Shown here: piece after piece, positions 49,888 to 54,716 of the stretch
Numbering within the stretch: position 1 is the stretch's first letter
Layout: every line of letters begins with the position of its first letter
NCBI GenBank assembly: GCA_022616435.1
Contig: JAKEET010000141.1
Span: forward strand, 1 to 54,716
DNA: 54,716 nucleotides
Direction: 5' to 3'
Source: Gemmataceae bacterium
GTDB taxonomy: Bacteria > Planctomycetota > Planctomycetia > Gemmatales > Gemmataceae
Position numbers and translations under genes: made by a program
Notes under the pieces: model-generated
Told to the model about the DNA's origin: nothing
Seen by the model: the letters and a program-made list of their open reading frames with translations, nothing else
The model's database searches: none

Positions 49888-51564
49888 CTACTTGGCGGCG
49901 ACTTTCCACGGATAGGTGCGCGGATCGCGCGGCAATGAATACATGACGATGCGGGCCTCGGCGGCCGGCTTGGCCGCGGGCCAGTGATAGACGATCTCGC
50001 CTTGCGACCATTTCAGGCGCCGTTCCAACTGGTCGCGGATCTTCTTGACCTTCGGGTCGTTCGTGCGGGTGATCACCACGTAGCACTTCGGCTGGTAATC
50101 CGCCGCGGCGGGCGGCTCCTTGCCTTCCAGCAACATCTGACCGGAGTAGTAGCGAGTCCAATCGTGATCGTCCAGCACCAGATCGCCGTCGTGAAGCCGC
50201 TCCGCCAGCCACAGACCCGCCGCGCGGTTGCCGGCGCGGTTGCCGTGCAGCCGCTGGCCGGTCTTGGGCAGGCACGCGATCACCAAGAGCGCCAGCAGCG
50301 CCATCGCGGCCCATGATGCGCTGTGCCATGACTCATTGCGTTGCACGCCCGGGCCTGTCGTTCCGCGCGTCTGCCAGGCCGCTATCCACCGCCCCAATTC
50401 CAGGATGCCGATCATCGTGGGAAAGCACAGCAGCATCACGATCGGCATCAGATGGCGGTCGGAGAGATAACCGGCCGACCGGGCCAGCATCAAGAGCGCC
50501 GCGGCGTGGAGGCCCACGTAACCGGCCATGGCCCAGGCGGCGCGATCGGCGCACAAGGCCCGGCGTTTCCAGAAGACGGCCACCGCCAGCGGGATGCACC
50601 CGAGATAGTGGAGCGCGTAGCCGACCTCGGTGATCAACGCCCGCGCGCCCAGGACGAGCCGCGCCAACGGCGACGTGATGTCAACAAATGAATCGGCCCA
50701 GAGCTGCGCCCACAGGCCGGGAAGGTGCGGATGGTTGCCCGCCGGCCCGAAGGACGCGGCGGCGAACTCCGCCATGCGCTGGATCGACGGCTTGTTGGTG
50801 AGGCAGCCCGTGGCCATGACGTACAGGCTGCCGACGAGGAGCGCGGGGACGATCAGGCAGGCGCATTCGGCGATCCAGCGTGTCCACGGTTCGCGCCAGG
50901 ACACTCTTATCTGAAACGCGGCGAGGGTCAGGCCGACGGCGGCGAGCACGACCGCTCCTTCGGGGCGCGTCAGATACGCCAGGCCGCTGCCGGCGCCGCA
51001 CGCGGCGAACCAGAACAGCCGCCGAGTTTGCAATGCCCAGATCCCGCACAAGAGCGCCGCGGCCACGAGCAGCACGAACAAGCTTTCGGACATCCCGTCG
51101 GAAAGGTGATGGCCGCTCATCGGCAGGAACTGGAAGAGCAGGGCGGCCCCGAAGCCGACGCGCGCGTCCCACAGCGCCTTGCCCAGGTAGAACATCGGCA
51201 CGAGCAACAGCACCGCCGCCAGGCTGCTGGCGAGCTGGGCGCTCCATTGCATCACGTCGGGGGTCGTGCCGGCCCAGGCGCGGAGCGGCAGCGAGGTCAG
51301 CCAGATCGCGATTGGATAGCCGGGATGCTGATCGAACGAGCGCAGCACCTCGCCATACGATTTCTCCTCGAAGCGCAACGCATAGCGGATGTAGCCGACG
51401 CTGTCGCGAGCCATGACCTCGGTGTTGTAGAGCAGCCACGCACGCAGCGGAACGACCAGGCAGACAAGCAGCAGCAACCATTGCCAATCGCGCCAGACGC
51501 GCCAATCGCGCCAGAGACGCCGCTGGCTCACCGGCAGAATTGATTCGGACCGCGGCTCATCCAT
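49888..51564 (-). CDS. GT39/ArnT-like integral membrane glycosyltransferase
   Basis: A 558-aa protein with about ten transmembrane helices and a soluble C-terminal part of about 130 residues. The first extracytoplasmic loop after helix 1 carries the expected acidic residue (VMARDSVGYIRYALRF), followed by HPGYPIAIWL, matching the ArnT/PMT pattern. Members use polyprenyl-phosphate sugars as donors and act outside the inner membrane. ATG 51564 is preceded by GGAG; ATG 51585 adds seven residues. The N-terminus contains WRDWRVWRDWQW, encoded by a short imperfect direct repeat. Acceptor unknown. Confidence 0.85.
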   Translation of the reverse strand: MDEPRSESILPVSQRRLWRDWRVWRDWQWLLLLVCLVVPLRAWLLYNTEVMARDSVGYIRYALRFEEKSYGEVLRSFDQHPGYPIAIWLTSLPLRAWAGTTPDVMQWSAQLASSLAAVLLLVPMFYLGKALWDARVGFGAALLFQFLPMSGHHLSDGMSESLFVLLVAAALLCGIWALQTRRLFWFAACGAGSGLAYLTRPEGAVVLAAVGLTLAAFQIRVSWREPWTRWIAECACLIVPALLVGSLYVMATGCLTNKPSIQRMAEFAAASFGPAGNHPHLPGLWAQLWADSFVDITSPLARLVLGARALITEVGYALHYLGCIPLAVAVFWKRRALCADRAAWAMAGYVGLHAAALLMLARSAGYLSDRHLMPIVMLLCFPTMIGILELGRWIAAWQTRGTTGPGVQRNESWHSASWAAMALLALLVIACLPKTGQRLHGNRAGNRAAGLWLAERLHDGDLVLDDHDWTRYYSGQMLLEGKEPPAAADYQPKCYVVITRTNDPKVKKIRDQLERRLKWSQGEIVYHWPAAKPAAEARIVMYSLPRDPRTYPWKVAAK

Positions 51565-51649
51565 GACCCTGCTCCAGCCAAACATCCTTGCCGACGACGC
51601 ATCCTAAGGCCTCCGTGAACGTATCGTCAATATGGTTCGGCGAGGCGAC

Positions 51650-51932
51650 GTCATGAGCAAAATGCCAGAATGTCAGCTTGCCACCGTATGTGCGTCGGGG
51701 TTGAGTGAGTTTTCTGCTCAACCCTCAGCGCAGCAACGACTTCAGCGTTTTTTCGGCTTCGGGCCGGCCCTTCGAAATGACGAGTTTCGAGTCCGGCGCT
51801 GAACACCGACCGCCGGCAGGCGTCGGCGCAACTCGCTGATCCGTCGGGGGTTGTCGCGAGCACCCGGAGATGCTCGCCTTGGATGCTTGCTGTCCAGGTT
51901 GCCAACCTGCCACGCTTGCCAACTTGGTCCGA
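51650..51932 (+). repeat. Dispersed intergenic repeat, copy B (about 283 bp)
   Basis: It matches 6802-7075 in the same orientation; the identical core is 51796-51838. Relative to genes it sits upstream of the leftward GT39-like gene, whereas copy A sits inside a rightward operon, so no fixed orientation to transcription is conserved. Confidence 0.85.
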
Positions 51933-51967
51933 CCTCCAGGCACGATTCCGAATTTCGAATCGTTTAG

Positions 51968-52020
51968 CGGGATACTCTCCGCCCCGGTTCGAAGAACCGG
52001 GGCGGAGAGAGAGTATCCCG
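51968..52020. repeat. Large palindrome around CCGGTTCGAAGAACCGG
   Basis: CGGGATACTCTCC at the left is mirrored by GGAGAGAGAGTATCCCG at the right, with the inner CGCCCCGGTTC / GAACCGGGGCG arms complementary. The whole 53-bp stretch can form a long hairpin with a small GAA loop and a few-base bulge. Confidence 0.85.
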
Positions 52021-52072
52021 CGCTTGCGATTCATCCACTGCCAACCGCCTGTCCGCCCCGGTTCTTCGAACC

Positions 52073-52112
52073 GGGGCTAAACGGGGCTAAACGGGGCTAA
52101 ACGGGGCTAAAC
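52073..52112. repeat. 10-bp tandem repeat, four units
   Basis: GGGGCTAAAC occurs four times head to tail, followed by GGGCC. It is directly attached to the preceding GGTTCTTCGAACCGGGGC palindrome and lies 8 bp beyond the stop of the ferredoxin gene. Confidence 0.95.
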
Positions 52113-52119
52113 GGGCCGA

Positions 52120-52512
52120 CTACCCACATTGGGGCTCTTTGCTTTCGGCTGTGGTGTCCTTCGCCAGCGCGTTGTCGGCAAAAATCCATTCGCGGACCGG
52201 CTTTCCCTCCACCAGGTGCTCCTGCACCAAGCGCGGCATCCGGTCGGCGCTCATGCCGTGGTACCACGTGCCTTCGGGATAAACGACCATCGTGGGTCCG
52301 TGGCAGCAGATCCGCAGGCAGCCGACCTTGGTGCGGTAGCAGGCGTTGCCGAGGTCGGTTTCCTTCAGGCTCTGCTTGAGCGCCTCCCACGCCGCCAGGC
52401 CGTCCTCGGGCGTGCAGCACGACGGACCGGTGCACAGGAAGACGTGACGCTCGTAGCCGCCGATGCCGCGCTTGGCGACCGCGGCTTGCAGTTCGTCATG
52501 GACGCTGGACAT
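52120..52512 (-). CDS. Thioredoxin-like [2Fe-2S] ferredoxin
   Basis: A 130-aa protein with the family cysteine pattern C27-x4-C32 and C65-x3-C69 (plus C33, C58 and C70) in FLCTGPSCC and GCLRICCHGP. The fold binds one [2Fe-2S] cluster and is homologous to NuoE and cyanobacterial-type small ferredoxins. It may be an electron carrier or a metal-linked regulator. It ends in a Lys/Glu-rich tail. The D-threonine-aldolase-like gene ends 14 bp upstream, so the two may be co-transcribed. Confidence 0.87.
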   Translation of the reverse strand: MSSVHDELQAAVAKRGIGGYERHVFLCTGPSCCTPEDGLAAWEALKQSLKETDLGNACYRTKVGCLRICCHGPTMVVYPEGTWYHGMSADRMPRLVQEHLVEGKPVREWIFADNALAKDTTAESKEPQCG

Positions 52513-52526
52513 ATCGATTCACCCAC

Positions 52527-53645
52527 TCAAATGGTCAACATCCGATCGCGAGCGATCACGTCCCACATCTCGGCGACCCGGCCATTCTCGACCACGTACA
52601 CCTGCTTGTGCAAGGCCGAGGTGGGGCAGATGTGCGTCGGCAGGGCAAACGCCACGTCGCCCGGTTGAAAACGCTCGGCTTCGGCGCATTCGATGACCAG
52701 ATGCTCCTCGTTCTGCAGCACAGTCTCATGGGCTGGAACATCCCAAAGCACCAGCCGCTTCCCCGCCGGCGGATCGCTGGCCACCGCCTTGTAACCCAGA
52801 TCGAAAGTGACGCGCGTCGGCGTCGGCCGGCTGATCACGCGCGTCAACAGCAGCGCCGCCGGCTGCATGTCGTTCAGGTCGCGGAACTTCGTGCCGTAGC
52901 CGTGATCGTTCAGCACGCAGGTCCCCGGCGACAGCTCGATGTTGGCGCCTGGCACGTCGGCGTAGACGGGAAAGGTCGGCGTCCCGCCCAGCACAAGCCG
53001 CGGCACGGGCAGGCCCTTCTTTGTCAGCATATCACGCAGCGTCATGACCTGGTCGAGAAACGGCCGGGCGGCCGCGGCCCGCTCGGCGACCGACTCCTGG
53101 TGATTGTGGCCGTCGTAGACGTGCAGGCCTCCCGGCGTCAGACCGGGCGACCGGGCGATCTGTTCGTAGAGCGCGACGGCGGCGTCCCCGGGCGCGATGC
53201 CGGTGCGATGCTGGCCGACGTCGATGTCAAGCAGGATGGCCGCCCGCTGACCGGCGGACGCCAGCGCCTCGGAAAGCTGGCGAATGCCCACCGCGTGATC
53301 GGCGAGCGCGGCGAAGCTTGTCCGCGGGAATTTGTGCACGAGCCTGGCCAGGCGCCCGCAATTGGGGCCGACGAGCGGATACGCGACGAGCACGTCGGTG
53401 ACGCCGGCGTCCGCCAGCATCTCCGCCTCGGCGATGGTGGCGCACTTGTGCTTGGTCACGCCGGCGTCGAGCTGCAAGCGCACGATCTCGCGGGTCTTGT
53501 GCGTCTTGCAATGGGGCCGCAGCCGCGACGGTCCGCCGGCCCGCTCGACCATGCGGCGGATGTTGTGGCGGATGATGTCCTTGTAGAAGATGAGCGCCGG
53601 GCTGAAGATCGAGCCGGTGTCGCGGATGGCGTAGCGCGGGTCCAT
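52527..53645 (-). CDS. D-threonine-aldolase/D-serine-dehydratase-like PLP enzyme
   Basis: A 372-aa fold-type III PLP enzyme. The N-terminal TIM barrel has the PLP-lysine segment RPHCKTHK (43-50) and AYPLVGPNCGRL. The C-terminal domain has the metal-binding HxC motif in LPTHICPTSALH. This set fits D-threonine aldolase or D-serine dehydratase (DSD1-like); the two cannot be separated by eye. AGGAG precedes ATG 53645; a longer frame to 53669 lacks a ribosome site. It ends 14 bp before the ferredoxin start. Confidence 0.87.
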   Translation of the reverse strand: MDPRYAIRDTGSIFSPALIFYKDIIRHNIRRMVERAGGPSRLRPHCKTHKTREIVRLQLDAGVTKHKCATIAEAEMLADAGVTDVLVAYPLVGPNCGRLARLVHKFPRTSFAALADHAVGIRQLSEALASAGQRAAILLDIDVGQHRTGIAPGDAAVALYEQIARSPGLTPGGLHVYDGHNHQESVAERAAAARPFLDQVMTLRDMLTKKGLPVPRLVLGGTPTFPVYADVPGANIELSPGTCVLNDHGYGTKFRDLNDMQPAALLLTRVISRPTPTRVTFDLGYKAVASDPPAGKRLVLWDVPAHETVLQNEEHLVIECAEAERFQPGDVAFALPTHICPTSALHKQVYVVENGRVAEMWDVIARDRMLTI

Positions 53646-53669
53646 GGGAACTCCTGATCTACTCGTCAT

Positions 53670-54098
53670 CTACTCGTCGTGGACTCCTCCGCGGCGGCCG
53701 GTCTTGATCGCGGCGCGGTGTTTCTTGTCCTGCAAGCGCCGCTGCTTCGAGCCGCGGGTCGGCTTGGTTTTCTTGCGGCGCCGCGGCACGTGCAGGGCGT
53801 GCGCCAGCAGGGATCGCAGCTTGTCGACGCAGTCCTCGCGGTTGCGGTCCTGCTGGCGGTGGCGCTGCGAGGTGACCTGCACCAGGCCGTCCTTGGTGAA
53901 ATAGCTGGGATACAGCGCCGCCAGCCTTTGCTTCACGTCCTCCGGGACCGACACGTTGCGGGCGATGTCCCAGAGCAGCGTCGCCTTGCTCGCAACCTTG
54001 TTGACATTCTGCCCGCCCGGTCCGCCGGAGCGCGCGAACCTCCACGAGAACTCCTCATCCGCGATGCGCAGCCGATGGTTGATTTCGAGATCGGCCAT
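53670..54098 (-). CDS. arfB: Alternative ribosome-rescue factor ArfB (YaeJ-type peptidyl-tRNA hydrolase)
   Basis: A 142-aa protein. The catalytic GGQ is at 28-30 (SGGPGGQNVNK), as in class I release factors. It has the basic, helical C-terminal tail (RRRKKTKPTRGSKQRRLQDK) that enters the empty mRNA channel of stalled ribosomes. It frees peptides from stalled ribosomes. ATG 54098 starts with MADLEINHRL; a longer in-frame start at 54134 is less likely. Length is normal for the family. Confidence 0.93.
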   Translation of the reverse strand: MADLEINHRLRIADEEFSWRFARSGGPGGQNVNKVASKATLLWDIARNVSVPEDVKQRLAALYPSYFTKDGLVQVTSQRHRQQDRNREDCVDKLRSLLAHALHVPRRRKKTKPTRGSKQRRLQDKKHRAAIKTGRRGGVHDE

Positions 54099-54212
54099 GA
54101 GACGAACGTCGCGCTTTGCATCCAGTGTGACCACGATCGCGCCACAATCACGCCGCGCGTGCCGGCCAACGTCTCCGGATGGATGGTGGGGAGCAGCACC
54201 TTTGTCTCGGAC
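54099..54212. other. Short intergenic region before the right-edge gene
   Basis: The 114-bp gap separates ArfB from the upstream right-edge gene and presumably contains the arfB promoter. No repeat or terminator was identified. Confidence 0.4.
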
Positions 54213-54716
54213 TCAGTGACTTGCGAGACGACGAACTTGCGCCACGGGCAGCTCCAGTATTTCGGCGATTTCCTTCAGCGGTTTGCCCTTTGCGATCAGA
54301 CGTTGAATTAGCGCCCGATGCGCCTGGGTTTTGCCTTTTTCCATCCCCTTCTCCATCCCCTTCTCCATCCCCTTCTCCATCCCTTCGGCGCGGCCTTCTG
54401 CGACACCTTCCTTGTGGGCCTCTTGCCAGACGCGGCTCTTGCGCAGATCGTGGAGCTGGAACATGCGGCGAACCTCCTCGCGGTTCAATTGCGTGAAGCG
54501 GCGCAACAGCAACTCTTCCACCAATTCTACGATGACCTTGGCACGTTCGCTATCCGATTCCCGTTGCGCCCGTTCGAGAAGCTGGGCCACCAACGCCGGC
54601 GCCGCGTGCTTGGGTGCCGTCACCAACTGGAGCAAGGTCAACCCGGGCGCGGCCGCGCCGGCTGTGGACAGTTCGTCAAGGTAGATTCGCCGGACGCGCG
54701 GCGACGCCAGCAAGTC
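54213..54716 (-). CDS. Partial Rpn/DUF2887-like protein (N-terminus off the right edge)
   Basis: The frame is open to the window edge; 167 residues plus stop are visible. The sequence (LVAQLLERAQRESDSERAKV, LLLRRFTQLNREEVRRMFQL and KSRVWQEAHKEGVAEGRAEG) matches the C-terminal half of Rpn-family PD-(D/E)xK nuclease/transposase-related proteins of the DUF2887 kind. Four GMEK units follow, then a helix-turn-helix-like tail (LKEIAEILELPVAQVRRL). The nuclease half would lie outside the window. The first start shown is artificial. Many such genes are mobile or multi-copy. Confidence 0.75.
   Translation of the reverse strand, partial: DLLASPRVRRIYLDELSTAGAAAPGLTLLQLVTAPKHAAPALVAQLLERAQRESDSERAKVIVELVEELLLRRFTQLNREEVRRMFQLHDLRKSRVWQEAHKEGVAEGRAEGMEKGMEKGMEKGMEKGKTQAHRALIQRLIAKGKPLKEIAEILELPVAQVRRLASH
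54338..54385 (-). repeat. 12-bp tandem repeat encoding GMEK units
   Basis: Four near-identical 12-bp units (+ strand TCCCCTTCTCCA phase; - strand encodes GMEKGMEKGMEKGMEK) lie inside the Rpn-like gene. The unit length is a multiple of three, so copy change only lengthens the linker. Confidence 0.9.

Larger units (their letters stand above)
51565..52119. other. Large repeat-rich intergenic region
   Basis: This 555-bp gap lies between the GT39-like gene and the ferredoxin gene, both on the - strand. It holds copy B of the dispersed repeat, a large palindrome (51968-52020), a second GGTTCTTCGAACC palindrome (about 52052-52076) and a 10-bp tandem repeat. No gene is supported. Confidence 0.75.

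Noticed and set aside
52073..52112. Possible CRISPR-like array
   Set aside because: The 10-bp units are directly adjacent with no spacers, and no cas gene is nearby.
54213..54716. Transposase of an insertion sequence
   Set aside because: Only the C-terminal part of an Rpn/DUF2887-like protein is visible. No inverted repeats or target duplications were found, so no element can be drawn.

Overview
The window is very GC-rich and its genes are tightly packed. Its gene content points to a planctomycete, most likely a Gemmataceae relative. The evidence is two large secreted proteins with an N-terminal LE[DG]R-x-[LV]-P-[AS] motif, a large extracellular BNR-propeller/PDZ protein, a short ECF-type sigma factor, an anti-sigma-like membrane protein, and many palindromic intergenic repeats. 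Taxonomy is inferred from style, because no rRNA or other marker gene is present.

Region 1 (633-25105, + strand) is one long surface-glycan locus. It holds eight GT4-type glycosyltransferase genes (one is a fusion of two GT domains), a KpsS-like capsule protein, an O-antigen ligase/polymerase-like membrane protein and a Wzm/Wzt ABC exporter pair. It also holds a GDP-mannose 4,6-dehydratase, two FkbM methyltransferases, a zinc-ribbon methyltransferase, and a Gfo/Idh oxidoreductase, NeuB, HAD phosphatase, NeuA cassette for a nonulosonic-type (sialic-acid-like) sugar. The NeuB homologue carries a C-terminal cupin with an intact metal-binding motif. Many genes overlap by 1-4 nt or slightly more (ATGA, GTGA, TGATG), implying translational coupling. 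The only two gaps above 150 bp inside the locus hold two different repeat families. A small secreted protein and a second ligase-like protein with a TPR-like tail follow (25204-28417).

Region 2 (28741-41429) is an extracellular-protein block. It contains a parallel beta-helix protein, a trypsin-like protease, an ECF-type sigma factor, a 1683-aa protein built from repeated lamin-tail and Calx-beta modules with an RTX-like C-terminus (on the - strand), and a BNR propeller protein with two PDZ domains inserted.

Region 3 (41543-54716, mostly - strand) is housekeeping and accessory. It has two D-2-hydroxyacid dehydrogenases, an SMP-30/gluconolactonase, a membrane protein with an anti-sigma-like N-terminus, a MazEF-like pair, a DedA/VTT protein, a VOC protein, an AI-2E family transporter, a GT39/ArnT-like protein, a [2Fe-2S] ferredoxin, a D-threonine-aldolase-like enzyme, ArfB, and a partial Rpn/DUF2887-like gene at the right edge. 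Several intrinsic terminators and at least six kinds of intergenic repeat lie between these genes. No tRNA, rRNA, CRISPR array or transposase was seen.
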